Source of the DNA: Tenodera sinensis
Taxonomy: Eukaryota; Arthropoda; Insecta; Mantodea; Mantidae
DNA length: 64,000 bases
Assembly: GCA_030765045.1 (NCBI GenBank)
Contig: CM060963.1
Span: forward strand, 114,498,235 to 114,562,234
Direction: 5' to 3'
Shown here: positions 1-11,199 of the stretch, in pieces
Numbering within the stretch: position 1 is the first letter of the stretch
How the letters are laid out: each line of letters begins with the position of its first letter
Notes under the pieces: model-generated
Databases searched by the model: none
What the model was told of the DNA's origin: nothing
Seen by the model: only the letters and a program-made list of their open reading frames with translations
Translations under genes and position numbers: made by a program

Positions 1-52
1 GTCGCTATATGAAGACTTTGAAATTCTGATCTCTTTGCACAGTTAAGGGAAC
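1..52 (+). repeat. Fragment of family A repeat at the window edge
   Basis: The first ~50 bases resemble an internal part of family A, the stretch reading roughly 'ctttgaaattc..tctctttgcac' that is also seen near 18250 and 48890. The similarity stops at about 52. The rest of the copy, if any, lies outside the window. Confidence 0.4.
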
Positions 53-555
53 ATTGGTACTATAGTACTCTGAGCAACAAACTAACAAATGTAGTGTGCT
101 GTACAAGTGTAATAATTTCTGAATGGAACTTCTTCAAATTTTTACAGCATATGCAGAAACTACAGGGAAGTGTTTTCCTAACTTGACTAACTGATTTTAT
201 AAAAATATTAAACTTGAAAAAAATACACGAACATTTTGTTAAAAACATGCATCAATTTAGGAACATTTTTTTTATCAGTATAAAACAACATATTTTCAAG
301 CATGTTGCAATTATATTTATGTACATTTGCTGCCACTTTTAAATAGTTATGTGTACTAAGTCAGTAAAAAAATTATTACTATCTTAATTTCGTTATTTCC
401 AAATTTTACATTTTTTCACACATTTATGTCTCAAAAATCTTTAATTTTCATAATAATATTATGAAAACTAAGATATAATAAAAATGGCAGCAAAAATCCA
501 TAGTTGTGCGTAATACATGTATGCAAAATTTCAGCTATCTTATGTAGTGTTTCAG
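53..555. other. AT-rich DNA without recognised features
   Basis: Only short open frames occur here. I see no domain, tRNA-like or repeat signature. Confidence 0.5.
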
Positions 556-1000
556 AAAAATGTACCTTAAGTTAACAAAAAGAAACCTTAAGAAAATTTA
601 ATTTGAAAAGTGACAATAGTAAAGTCAAATTAATCATTTGTATCATCCTTCCTGGACCATTTTTCACTTTCAGCAAGTAAGACTTGCAGAAATTACACAT
701 AGCGTTCTTATTAATAAAACTAGATAATAAATTTACAGTTATCACAACGTTATTATCATTATTTACACAAGTATTTACACTTGAAAGATCACTTTTCTTC
801 TGGTAGTATAACCTCTTCTTTGAAGAACTAACCACACTTTCTGCATTAGCACCACGTGCTTTGCAAACTTTCATCACATTTATCATTTGCAAATTGATCC
901 CCGTGGCATGTTTGTTTTCTAAATAACCTACGAGGTCTTGGCTTTGTAACTAACTCGTGAGAAACCAAAACAAAAGTAAATTGCACTTAGAAAAATAAAA
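556..1000 (-). pseudogene. Remnant of the N-terminal part of a Mutator-like (MULE) transposase
   Basis: The minus strand from about 892 to 572 is open for 106 codons. It contains 'VVITVNLLSSFINKNAMCNF' followed by CK, a hydrophobic stretch and then a CxxC pair. This layout resembles the N-terminal region of Mutator-like transposases common in insects: a basic head with a 'GNQ' type motif, then a 'LLs.f......C..C' block. Upstream (893-960) a different minus frame reads a basic segment ending in 'CHGDQFAN', which fits the head and implies a frameshift. No catalytic DDE region follows and no terminal repeats are seen. I place it in this family from pattern memory, so the assignment is tentative. 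It is a broken fragment either way. Confidence 0.4.
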
Positions 1001-1305
1001 AATAACTCAAAAGAACACTTTTGTTTACCACATTAGAGAAAGACAAACAAGCATCATGACACTACAGTGTAGCCAGTGATAGCAAAACGAAATTTACCCC
1101 GTGAATTTATCATTTTAAAAAGCAAAGAAACTTTAGATTCTAAAAGGGGGTGTGGCACTTTCTGAGTTAAAGGGACGTGCTCCATGTTAAAAACGTTATT
1201 TAAATACCTTAAAATGATTGAAACACTATAAAAGTATACATGTTCTTAAACTAGAACCACACGAGAATTTTTAATACCAAAATCTAAAAAAATGTAACTT
1301 TTTAT
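1001..1305. other. AT-rich DNA without recognised features
   Basis: Nothing recognised. No open frame of note on either strand. Confidence 0.5.
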
Positions 1306-1932
1306 TATATTGAAAAGTGCATAGCAACCTGCCATTTGAGCAAAGTGTAAGTATTGCAAAACTCACACAAATACCCACTATCTCTGCAATGGTTAACTCT
1401 ACAAAAATATTTAGACATAAATAGTGTGCTTTAACGAGATCTGCATTTTTGTATAGTAAGATTTGATCTGTGTATTACGGCTTACCAGTTATTAAGAGCA
1501 AACAGGACTTCGTGGGCCATAGCCAGAAAATTCAAAATATAGATTTCATTTGCCCTAAAAAGATCTTAAACATTTGGAATTTTAATCAAAATCATAAGAG
1601 CCATTTTCGAGAAAATCAGAATTTTCGAAACATTTTCCATGTAAAGGGTGGCTTAGGGTGAAGGAACATTCTTCAAAATATCCTTGAATACCAACTTTGG
1701 TTTTTAACAGTCTGTTGATTTTTAAGTTATTTTGTTCACAGAGACGAGCGCGCAAACACACACACAACACATACACATACAACCGCGCGCGCGGACATTT
1801 TTCTGAAACACATTTTTCTGGATTCAGGGGGCGTCAAAACATATATTTCCGGTGAAATCTCAACATCAAAATTTTGGGTGGAATACAATTTTATTCTTCC
1901 CTTACTTAGTCTACATAATAGAGAAAGTTTAA
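1306..1932 (+). repeat. Family A repeat, 5' truncated copy (A2)
   Basis: This copy covers the middle and 3' half of family A: the 'taccagttat' block near 1485, the 'ttttaatcaaaatc' block near 1580, a short AC/CG-rich tract at about 1755-1792, the 'gattcagggggc' block near 1820 and the end 'gagaaagt' near 1929. It is non-coding. The same block order recurs in at least nine other places in this window. Confidence 0.8.
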
Positions 1933-1947
1933 AAAAAATTACAAGGT

Positions 1948-2094
1948 TTTAAGAATTATTATTTTATCTGCTACGAATAGTAAATATGGGAAATATTGTA
2001 CTCGACCCAAAATCTCGATGTCAGATTTCATCGGGATATGTTTTGAGGCCCTCTGTATCCAAAAAAGAAACCACATGTTTAGAAAATTGTCCGT

Positions 2095-2135
<41 letters not shown>

Positions 2136-2812
2136 CGCGCGCGCGCGCATAACTCAAAAACGAAAAGTAGGTTAAAAACCAGAGTTGGTATGTAAATGTC
2201 ATATTTTTCAATGATTCGATACCAAAGTTTTGAAGAAAATTTCTTCACCCTATACTACTCTTACGTGGAAACTTTTTTGAAAATTGTGATTTTTGCAAAA
2301 ATGACCAACGTTTTTGATTAAAATATTGTGTTGTTAAATGAAATCTATATTTTGAATTTTCTGGTTATAGCCCATGTAATCCTGTTAATGACTCTTGCAT
2401 AACTCATAAACCGTAAGGGATAGACCGAATTTTGCTGTACAAAATATGTAGATCTTGTTAAAACACAGTTTATGTCATCTTTATTTTCTTTGTGGTGTTC
2501 GCCTTTTGCGAGATATTCATTGTTATTGGCGTGAGTTTTGCAATACTTAAAATTTTCTAAAATGGTAGGTTGTTATTCACTTTTTTATCTTTTGGCCTTG
2601 CAACGAGAAGATAATTTCAAAGCCCTCGTATAGCGACCAGCTTTACAAGATTTGACTATCACTCAAAGCCTACTGTATTCCCATATTCCTCTTGCACCTA
2701 AAAGGAAATAAGCAAATGTTTATCTTGACTAACATGAAGAAGATATAGGAATAAGCGTTTCTAAGAATAGTTAGTACAAGAGTACAGAAATTCATGTGAG
2801 TGTGTCATATTA
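1948..2812 (-). repeat. Family A repeat, near full-length copy (A3), reverse orientation
   Basis: The reverse complement runs from 'catgtgagtgtgtcat' near 2795 to the 'actcgaccc' block near 2000. The (GT)n tract at 2098-2150, which ends in alternating GC, sits where other copies carry (AC)n. At about 865 bp it is one of the more complete copies. It lies tail-to-tail with the copy at 1306-1932, with only about 15-20 bp between their 3' ends. Confidence 0.8.
2098..2150. repeat. (GT)n microsatellite with CG-rich end
   Basis: An uninterrupted GT run passes into alternating GC. It is the internal tract of family A copy A3. Open frames of HTHT or VCVC type across it are artefacts. Confidence 0.95.
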
Positions 2813-3244
2813 CATTTTTTTTGAAGATAGTGAATAATAGAAATAGGTGAAAATAAAATTAATCACTGGCAGCTGCTCAAAAACGCTATAAGGGGCTCGG
2901 CGTCCGCCTCTGTGAAGTGGTGATTGATTAATCACGCCTGATAGTGTTGACCAAGCCATCAATAATTGAAGTCCAGGTGGCAGCTTGCGCCGAAACAGTT
3001 ATATTCAAATGCTGCACGAATTAAAACGTATATAAATGTTAAGAAATAAATGGAAGTAAGGATGGTAAGATATATGCGTTTAAATAAAACCATGAAATAT
3101 GAGCATCTATGTATCTGTAACAATACGTATGCATAACAATATTTGGATGATAAAATTCCCACATATTTTTAATATCTGTGGTAAAAGTGCAAACTTCACG
3201 GAGTGGAAGAACAACTTCCCTCGTATGAGCGGGAAACGGACGAG
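2813..3244. other. Unassigned DNA between repeats
   Basis: No recognised domain or repeat, apart from a modestly GC-richer stretch near 2895-2945. Confidence 0.5.
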
Positions 3245-4035
3245 GAATCGCTTCTTCTTCTTCTTCTTCTTCTTCTTCTTCTTCTTCTTCTTCTTCTTGT
3301 TCTTGTTCTTCTTCTTGTTCTCGTTATTCTTCTTCTTCTTCTTTTTCACGGTTTTGGATTTTTCAATCCGTTCCGGATTCCATTTGGTCTGCCCATCCAT
3401 TCTTCGGTCTTTCTTTGTTTCTTGTGCCTTTGGATTTGTAATTTATGGCTATTTAGGAATTCTGTTATTATTCATCCTTTGAACATATTTTTCCGATTGA
3501 TGTCTATTGTTAGCAATAATATGACTTATTTCTTCTACTTTGTATTCTTTCCTGATATGTTGACTGTGTTTTTTGTCCGTTTTAGTATACCCAGCTATTA
3601 CTCTTGCAAGTTTCATTTCCGATGTCTATATTTTTATATATAGCTTTTTGTTAATGTCCATATTTCTGAACCACAGACCAAAGTTAGTACTGCCATAGAT
3701 TTATACAATTTAACTATAGAGCTTTTACTGGCTTTATCTTTTTTTTTTCTTTTTTAACCTGCCTTTTATATAATTTAATTAATTTATTTTCTCTAAGACA
3801 TCAGCAGTTTCTTGGTACGAGACATCACATCATTAATACTTAGTGTGATACCTGGCCAATTATTATGTTGTGTAGCACTATTTTAGATCTAACAGGATTT
3901 ATTCCTTTAAAACTATCGTTTTGGATTTATTTGCTGATATTTTCACTCCTTATTCAATAGTAATTTTATTTAAACAGTGTAGCATTTTCTACAGGTCATC
4001 TTCATTTGTGGCTGTGAGTATCTGTTAATCTGCTA
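3245..4035 (-). mobile_element. 5'-truncated non-LTR retrotransposon (LINE), reverse transcriptase C-terminal half, broken
   Basis: Read on the minus strand, three pieces of a LINE reverse transcriptase appear in order with frameshifts between them. First comes a degenerate 'LAD*Q' at the catalytic F/YADD position (about 4005), followed by 'ILTATNEDDL' and 'VKISANKSKTIVLKG'. Next is 'LVCGSEIWTLTK' near 3650-3690, the usual 'YGSExWTL' block. Last is 'EEISHIIANNRHQ' and 'YVQRMNNNRIPK' near 3450-3535, the usual C-terminal 'H..RM...RIPK' block. Stops and frameshifts make it non-functional. The 3' end runs into a (GAA)n tail on the minus strand. The clade is RTE-like or related and I cannot fix it further. 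Confidence 0.8.
3248..3352. repeat. (TTC)n microsatellite at the LINE 3' end
   Basis: About 100 bp of TTC repeats, decaying towards 3350. On the minus strand it is (GAA)n directly after the LINE C-terminus, the position of a simple-repeat 3' tail. Confidence 0.9.
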
Positions 4036-4490
4036 GGAATCACTACCTTAGGATTCGCAGATATCCGAGCTTGGCGTAATGCTACAGAATATAGGTAGTA
4101 TCTTTGTCCTATGGGCCACCTAAGTACCTAGTGAGGCCGATTTTTTCCCACTTTTATAGGAAATAGTTTCATTTTTTGTAGAAATTTAAACTTTTAAACA
4201 CGAGATAGATAATTCTGGTGATTCTTCTACTGTTACTTATAAGGACTTTTAATGATTTAAAAGTTCTACGGTTCCGGATAGAAATACTGTATGAACTGAA
4301 AATGCCAGTAAATATGACTATGATAAATACATTAATAATAAAATAGCAAGAACTCAACATTATCAACAAGATGCCTAAGTTGACATTGCGCGAGTGCATC
4401 TGCATTTGTTTTTATACTTAATTATGATGACATACATGCTTGGGCTTTCTGTAAGCCGTGGTCTAAGAGTTGTTAAGCAGCATGTAGTCC
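4036..4490. other. AT-rich DNA without recognised features
   Basis: A 78-codon minus frame at 4169-4405 has no recognisable domain. Nothing else was seen. Confidence 0.5.
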
Positions 4491-4493
4491 TGT

Positions 4494-4680
4494 TACTCTG
4501 GGTGGCTCAGTTGGTTAGACGCTGGCCTTAATCCCAAGGTCGCATTTTCTAGTCGACAGCTCCATGTCAGTAGATTTACTGGCATATAAAAGAACTCCTG
4601 CGGGACAAAATTCCGGCACACCGGCGACGCTGATGTGATCCTGGCAATTGACAGTGACGTTAAACAACAAACTAATTTAA
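4494..4680 (+). mobile_element. tRNA-derived SINE, family S1
   Basis: The head 'ctgggtggctcagttggtta' is an RNA polymerase III A-box region like that of a tRNA. The B-box region is eroded here ('aaggtcgcattttctagtcg'). The body carries the conserved 'cagctccatgtcagtagatt', 'aagaactcctgcgg' and 'aattgacag' blocks found in five other copies in this window. It ends in an AT-rich tail. Being non-coding, it would have depended on a LINE for movement. Confidence 0.85.
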
Positions 4681-4729
4681 TTTCTGAACATGCCCGACGG
4701 AGTTGCTGGCGAAACATCAACTGAAAAAG

Positions 4730-5035
4730 AAACATTATACGAAAAACATTTATTCTGATTATAGCATATAATTTATGTCAAATATCGTTTGTGGCGTTAG
4801 CCATTTCTGAGATATTGGTTGTCCTTTTAAACTATGCCATACTTTATATTTTTTGAAGAGCTAAGGCAGAACGTATGCAATGTCACAGAAAGTATCTAGC
4901 GATTCACTATAGTTTTCTGCGTCGCCCTTGTTATGTATTCAAAATATGGAGCTATTTCTGAAAAAATGTATTTTGATTAACATGAACTAGATGGGAAAAT
5001 AAGCATTTATAAGAAATACTTCGATAGTACGGGTC
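4730..5035 (-). repeat. Highly decayed family A-like segment
   Basis: Read in reverse it shows weak versions of family A blocks ('atttctgagatatt', 'aaactatgccatact'). The divergence is high, so it may be an older relative. Confidence 0.35.
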
Positions 5036-5039
5036 CAAG

Positions 5040-5140
5040 TGCCCTCGTCGACGGGTCCATAAACTTCACTCAGTCACTCACTCACTCATTGACCCACTCT
5101 CTTACCCACTCACTCACCCACTCATTCATTTACTCACTAT
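5040..5140. repeat. CACT/ACTC-rich short tandem tract
   Basis: Follows 'gtcgacgggtccataaactt'. A similar 'gtcgacgggcccttaa' plus ACTC-rich run occurs at 23250-23300. This suggests the tail of an unnamed repeat. Confidence 0.6.
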
Positions 5141-5880
5141 ACGATAGTAGACAAACTCTGTGGTGGGAAAGGCCATTGGAATCATGAAAGGATTAAAAGT
5201 ATCTCCAAACCAAAACTAAAGACCTTAACTTTATGACTAACTTCACTATATATTTTATCTTTACTGCTTACCTGTTGCAGAACATTATTATCTCAACATG
5301 AGAAATAACATCCACTCTGATATCAGACAGATAAATTGTATAAATAATGACAAAGTAAGATTGATAAAATATCAAAAATAAAAATTTACGTGTATTTCTA
5401 CGGAATATTTTAACAAACGTACACCTGCAGCTGCTCGAGTGAATTTAACAAGGTTTCAAGTAGTATTAGATTGCTTGCTCGGAAAGAAAACATTTTTAAC
5501 ATTGAGCCATTTGAAATGACAAACACCGATGTTTTAATGCTTTAAATTTGTCTATTGTTATTACGATGAAGCTTATTACAATGTAAAATTAGCCAATACA
5601 GTCTATGGGCAAGTAGGTCCTGGGAACGTAACAAATAGTTTTTAAATTTTGAATAAATTGTTTTGACCTCCGTATTATTTGTATAATGGCCTGAAAGTAC
5701 CTTTTCATGTTTATCCTTCCTCCTTAGAACTACAGTTTTATAAAGACCTGATATCCGCAAAAAAATAATATTGAATCAAAACTCAAGAAAAGACAGATAT
5801 ATGTAGCATTTCCGATGTTTGATCGGTAAGGAATAATACAAATGTAGCAAGAATAATTTTAGTAAATTTAAAACATGTCT
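5141..5880. other. AT-rich DNA without recognised features
   Basis: A 72-codon minus frame at 5542-5760 shows no recognisable domain. Confidence 0.5.
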
Positions 5881-5883
5881 TTG

Positions 5884-6190
5884 CTGACTGACCCCATAGG
5901 TCTGTAGAGGGCCTGCCTGCGTATAAGGGATCCCGGATTCGATTCCCGTCTGGAAGGGTGGGAAGTTTTCTTCAACTAGGATTATTCCTTGTCTTCTCTG
6001 AAGTCTGGAAGTATGAATGTGTATGTGAATTTAATGTAATAAGTTAAACCAAAGTAATAGAAGCCCAAAGTTCAAAACCACCGTTAAGTGAGTGAACGCC
6101 ATTGCTCTTGAGCAATTGTTCCAAGAGATTAAAAGCCACCGATATTACCTTCGATGTTAAAGGCGGTATATAAATGGAACATTAAAAATG
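5884..6190 (+). mobile_element. tRNA-headed SINE, family S4
   Basis: Begins with 'ctgaccccataggtctgtag' and carries a B-box-like 'ggattcgattccc' near 5935. The body includes 'aggattattccttgtcttct' and ends near 'ggcggtatataaatgg'. A fragment sharing the 'ggattattcctta..gtctggaagtat' block lies at 13575-13628. Confidence 0.65.
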
Positions 6191-7095
6191 TCTTTGTGTG
6201 AGCTCTGTAGTTATTTCACAATATAAGAGTATCAGAATCTTAGTTTAGGGAGAAAGGAAGCTCTTGCATCAATATTGAAAACATCGGTGCATATGAAACA
6301 TTCGTATCATAGTTTTAAAATGTTGTACGTGACATGCCTATTATTAACATACAGAGAAGGATTAATAATTGGTGGAGTAGGTTTTTAGAGAACTAACTCT
6401 GGATATACTTTCCACTCGTATTCACTTAGTATGGACCAAGAGCGAGCGACATTTTGGGAGTCCCAAATTTGCTCCAGCACTCAGCAGCATGCGATAAACA
6501 AATGGATAGCCAGACAGCTACAGAGAGGATGGCGTCTACAGGTGTTATCTTCCCGTCTGTCCAGTTTTAGCCACCACTAATATAGTCTATTTCATATTCA
6601 GTGCACATATTATATGCAACAAAAATACGAGAAAAGCATAAAATCTACATAAAATAGCACTTAACGAAATTGTTTTCGAAACACAGGAAAGATTTTAGTT
6701 CTGTCATAATCATGCTTCAGACCCTCTTTTTCAGATCCAAGTAAGCCAAAAATGGGTCAATACACTTAGGACTTGAAACGTATACTTAGCTACATTTTAC
6801 GCAGCAAACTATGGTTTGAGTCCTACTAATTATTCCAAATTGTATATACGTTAAGGAAATGGATGAGTGAAATTGGGGGACTTTTTGTGGTTTGGAGCTT
6901 AGCGTCAGAAAAAGGGAAACAAATATTACACACAACAGAACGAGATGCCTCAGGCGTGTTCAAGTTCCAACCAATCTAACTGGCATGTTTTCGTGGTCTC
7001 CCTCAGTTGGTAAAGTAAATACCGGATTGGATATTTAATACCATGAGCCAAAGTTCCACTTTAAATGTAAAACAACAGTATATTTTTATTACGAT
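6191..7095. other. AT-rich DNA without recognised features
   Basis: No open frame, domain or repeat recognised. Confidence 0.5.
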
Positions 7096-7099
7096 GCTA

Positions 7100-7880
7100 A
7101 AAGCATTGCATTCATAACTACAACTAAGTGCCTAGCAGCTTCACCATGATTGATAACTATTATAGTCACTGTTTGGCAGTAATTTATTCCAATGAACATC
7201 TTCTGCTATTTTCCTTTTTCATGCATAATACACATCACTGCACCAAGTCTTCAAGTTTTGTCCTCTTCTTGATACAACTCTGGTATCCAATAGTTGAAGC
7301 AAAACAGGGTTTGAATGGCTGTGAATTCGCTTTTCTGCTTCATTGCCATGGTCCTTATTTCTTCACTGACGGTATCCATTTTGAAATCCCTATGGATGTT
7401 GTCGTTCATGATGAACGATACCACGAATTACTTGTTTGATAATTTTGTATAATTTTAATATTAGGTTTCTGGGTACAGTCCTAGATGTGCAAGCCATACA
7501 TTCAAATAGGTTTTAATAACTGCTTATACAAAATCAATTTATTATGAATAGCGAGTTGAATGTCTTCCTAGCAAGTCATACATTCTGCTATACCTACTTT
7601 ATCTTAAGTTCTTTTTTATTCTTAATATGAGCCTTCCATTTTAGCTTAGCATCAAGTGCCATGCCCAAGATACTTCGTTTGCACACAATTATTTCTGTAT
7701 TAATAAATACCGTTTACTATTGGTAAACCTTACGTTAAGTTTAATGCGCACTTTTTAGTCCAGGTATTAACTTCATTTACTGCAATTTGATCTTTACTGT
7801 TTGCTATTTCTTTCATTTCCCCAACAGCCATAATGACGGTATGGTCAGCAAAAACAGAATAGTTTAAATGAAAAATAGTT
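7100..7880 (-). mobile_element. Jockey-like LINE, reverse transcriptase C-terminal part, broken
   Basis: On the minus strand the fragment starts at the catalytic box near 7855, read as 'VFADHTVIMAVGEMKE' and 'QIAVNEVNTWTKK'. Then come 'YLGHGT' near 7665, 'QLAIHNKLILYKQLLKPIWM' near 7530-7590, 'DCTQKPNIKII' near 7450-7485, and an eroded tail near 7300-7440 ('VIRGIVHHER', 'QLLDTR'). The order and wording match the palm-thumb and C-terminal parts of Jockey-clade insect LINEs. The second catalytic aspartate of FADD is replaced by histidine, and several stops and frameshifts interrupt it. The element is 5' truncated just above the FADD box. Confidence 0.85.
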
Positions 7881-8440
7881 GGTAATAGTGAATGCCGTGC
7901 CATCTATCCACAGATACAGATAGGCTGGATGGTACCCTACTGCCATCTGCCAGTCACAGAGGCAGAAGTTCCTTGTACTGCTCCTTTTGTGAACTCCTAA
8001 CTAAGCAGGGATGATACCTTAAAGGTTGTCTGTCTACCACACACGGATCTACGAGATATCTTCCCAAAAGATCCGTCGCGATATGATAACATAGACATAA
8101 AAGAAACACAGAAAGAATTGTACATATCTATAATAACAACTCTAATGACCTAGCTGCCAACGAGCTCTTAAACCCCACCCTACCCCTAGAATAACAATGA
8201 GGTAACAATATTTTTAAATTATTTAGAATGTAAGCCGTGAGTTTGTTTCTGTTACATATAAATTATTTCACATATAAATAATTAATTTGATCATACTATG
8301 TATAGTGTATCCAAAAATTACGAGATAAATGGGACTTATTTAAGATTAATCTTTATTGCTTTTTTGTATGTATGAGTTCGGGTAACTTTACCGTGATATC
8401 ATTATGATAAATGTTTACCAAGGCTTCTACGTCCAATATC
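7881..8440. other. Unassigned DNA
   Basis: Nothing recognised. It may include flank of the LINE above and of the fold-back element below. Confidence 0.45.
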
Positions 8441-9028
8441 CATTATTTTTCTTCAGTTTTCCGGTGTAGGCCGCGATTTCCTGCCGACGTTTCGCAGGTA
8501 ATGTGGTCTGCTGCCTCTTGGACTATGTGCGAAGAAAATAGTTGTAGATCCTAATTTACACTTTCTTTGCTCCTCCACCAATAGAAAGGGGCCAGTGACG
8601 TCAATAGTTAAAAAAGGGGGTGCCAGATAAAACTCAAGGCTCTTGCGCTGTCACGATTCAAATTGTTTTTGTGCTTTAAAATTTCTATATTCTTTTATAT
8701 TAGATATTCTGTGAGAATAGTTGTTGCAACTCACTGAAACTTTTAATCAACCTGAAAAATCCACATTAACATAACATGCTATCGACAGCCGTCGTCACAT
8801 TGCTTCAAAGGAACAAAAGCTTTAGCTATTTCTGAGAACTATTGTTTCAAAATAATTAATAGGTACCTACATGAGAATATAGATATTTTTTAAAGCACAA
8901 AAGAATTCGAATCGTGACAACGGAAGAGCCTAGAGTTCTACTTAGCTCAATAGTCGCTAGTCTCTTTTTTGACTAAACGTCACTGGCCATCTCACCACCA
9001 ATTGAAATGTTGGTTGGGGGAGCGAATA

Positions 9029-9117
<89 letters not shown>

Positions 9118-9235
9118 TGTGAGTGTGTGTTTCTTGACACATAATTCAAGAAGAAGCAGACGACATTACCTGCGAACCGTCGGCAGCCAACGCCTACATG
9201 ACGCGGCCGCAACCGGAAAAGCCAGGAAAAATAAT
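8441..9235. mobile_element. Fold-back / long terminal-inverted-repeat element, ~0.8 kb, non-coding
   Basis: The left arm (about 8450-8695) reappears as its reverse complement in the right arm (about 8885-9232). Matching landmarks: 'ctgccgacgtttcgcaggta' at 8481 against 'tacctgcgaaccgtcggcag' at 9167; 'ccagtgacgtca' at 8592 against 'acgtcactgg' at 8977; 'tcacgattcaaat' at 8651 against 'attcgaatcgtgac' at 8905. The unpaired middle is about 190 bp. The right arm contains a long (GT)n that the left arm lacks. There is no transposase, so this is a MITE or fold-back type element of unassigned superfamily. Confidence 0.85.
9030..9128. repeat. (GT)n microsatellite, ~100 bp
   Basis: Nearly pure GT repeats inside the right arm of the fold-back element. 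All long frames across it are artefacts. Confidence 0.98.
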
Positions 9236-11195
9236 CGGTATGATAGGTTTATATATTTAGCACGAAAGAGATTTTTACCTTTGTTAGATGAATTAGGATG
9301 CAAATTATAACATCAGAACTTTCAAGAAGAGATACTGTCCCCGATCTGTTTCCTCTGATATTTCTTGGTCTGGTCTTAACATAGATAACCTTGTTAAAAT
9401 ACAATGCTTCTGCCATTTACAGTTGGATTCTTCAAACTACATTGTTGTGTGTAAATGACAGTTCTATATTGAAATGAATATCACACCTTTTGCGACACAT
9501 TTAATTCTTACCTTGTTGTGTTGCCTTGTACCAATTATTTTACGCTATGTTGGGTACACATAGAAGATGCTCTAGAAGATAAATACGGTCATATAAAAAG
9601 AAACAAAGACAAGTGAAACCAAAGGCACCAGAACGCCCATTGTTTGGCATACCTAGGATGCAAATCGGACGGCAGCGTTTAGCCTCGCTGTGTGGTCTTT
9701 AGCTGATACCAGTCAACAGTCGAGCCCGAGCCAGTTCCATGTAGAGGAACGGGTCTGCCTTATCACAAGGAACAACATGTTAGGAAAATAGCTATAATAT
9801 TTTCTCAGGCACAAAGTAGATATCAGAGCTACACTTACTTGCGTAGGGAGATATGCGTAGGGCTTGCATAGCACAGAACATAGGTGCTTTTGACAGATAA
9901 TGTTTATCTCTCATCTGAGATGTGCTTTTGAATGTTATAAACATAATAACTATTAAAAATTAAAGAGGTGATACATATGAATGTTCTACTAACAGGTAAG
10001 TTTAAAAAAACGATGCAAAATGAAACTTTTATCTCTAGCACATCATCTTTCCTCTGTATGTTGTTCCAAGAGATCTCTTCCCTTGCTCAGTAAGCTATTT
10101 TTGTTCCAAAAATTATTTGTTTACGCTCATCTGATGCTATAAATACCTGAGCTAAGAGGCATACCTCAAAAGTATTTGTCTACTTAAATACGAACACAAC
10201 TCGACTATAAGTAGACCTAATACGGGAATTGCAGTTGATTATACAGACGGCATAGAGCATGACCCAGTCCTCTCGCCGTACAGTTCCATGCATCAGAATC
10301 TCACTATTCCTAGTGTGTTCAGCTGACACGTTGAAGAATTGCGTGTGTCAAGCGATACATAGTGCAATGCATAAAACAATTCGCTCACTAAGTGCAATAA
10401 TAAATGATTTGGTGGAACAGTTTGGACGCGATATATTTCACTGAGAAGGAGGAATGTGTGCCGTGTATAATTTCAGAGTATTACGAACAAAGCAGTGCTA
10501 TTTTGCATGACCCTGTAACAGTTGAAGCGTTATCCTTACCTCTTCTTGTTGTTGATGTCTCTTCGTCGTTATGCCCGGCGACCCGGATTGCTATACAGTG
10601 TGTCAGGGTCGATCCTCCTGTATAGATGCTACAGGAACATAGGTGTGAAAAGCAGGTATTCACTAATACAACTTGCCTTCACTTTGCACATACGAATTCC
10701 CTGCAAGATCTTTTCTAACAAACTGTCACCACGCTTCTTTTTCCCGCACTTTTTAAAGGTCCGCTCAACTCAATTCGCGTCACTTATTTATTAGATAAAT
10801 ATATATATACAACGGCGTCACAATAATATAATGTTTCGGGCGAGTCGCCCACACAACGGTCCTCATACAAATGAGTCAATTCAAACACAGTCTTGCGAAT
10901 CGAAAATCCAACTGTCGGAACACGAAGGAATTACGTGACTTCCTTGCCCACACGTTTAAAAACTCAACGGTTTTAATGATTGTTTTTTTTTTTTTTTAAC
11001 GAAATCTTGCAAGAATCTCAGTGCATTTTTAAGTGTTATTTATTTTTCTGTATTTACAAAAATCAGTACATTTATGACTCTTTCAGGGCTTTCTAACTGT
11101 ATTAATTTTGTTTGCCTGGGACAAATATTATAAGATTTAATTAAATTCTTTCCTAATTAATTGTTCATAAACATTTCATTATTGATATTCAATTA
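9236..11195. other. Unassigned DNA
   Basis: Short overlapping frames lie at 10259-10794 on the plus strand. None carries a recognisable domain, and they are mutually out of frame. A T-run lies at 10982-11000. Nothing else was identified. Confidence 0.45.
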
Positions 11196-11199
11196 ATTA

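Noticed and set aside
3099..3643. Phe/Leu-rich plus-strand frames of 127 and 146 codons resembling membrane proteins
   Set aside because: They are the opposite strand of a LINE and its TTC tail. The hydrophobicity comes from TTC and CTT codons.
7128..7439. 103-codon plus-strand frame
   Set aside because: Shadow of the Jockey-like reverse transcriptase, which reads correctly on the minus strand.
10259..10794. Possible short multi-exon gene
   Set aside because: Three overlapping frames without domains or consistent splice sites. Chance is sufficient.
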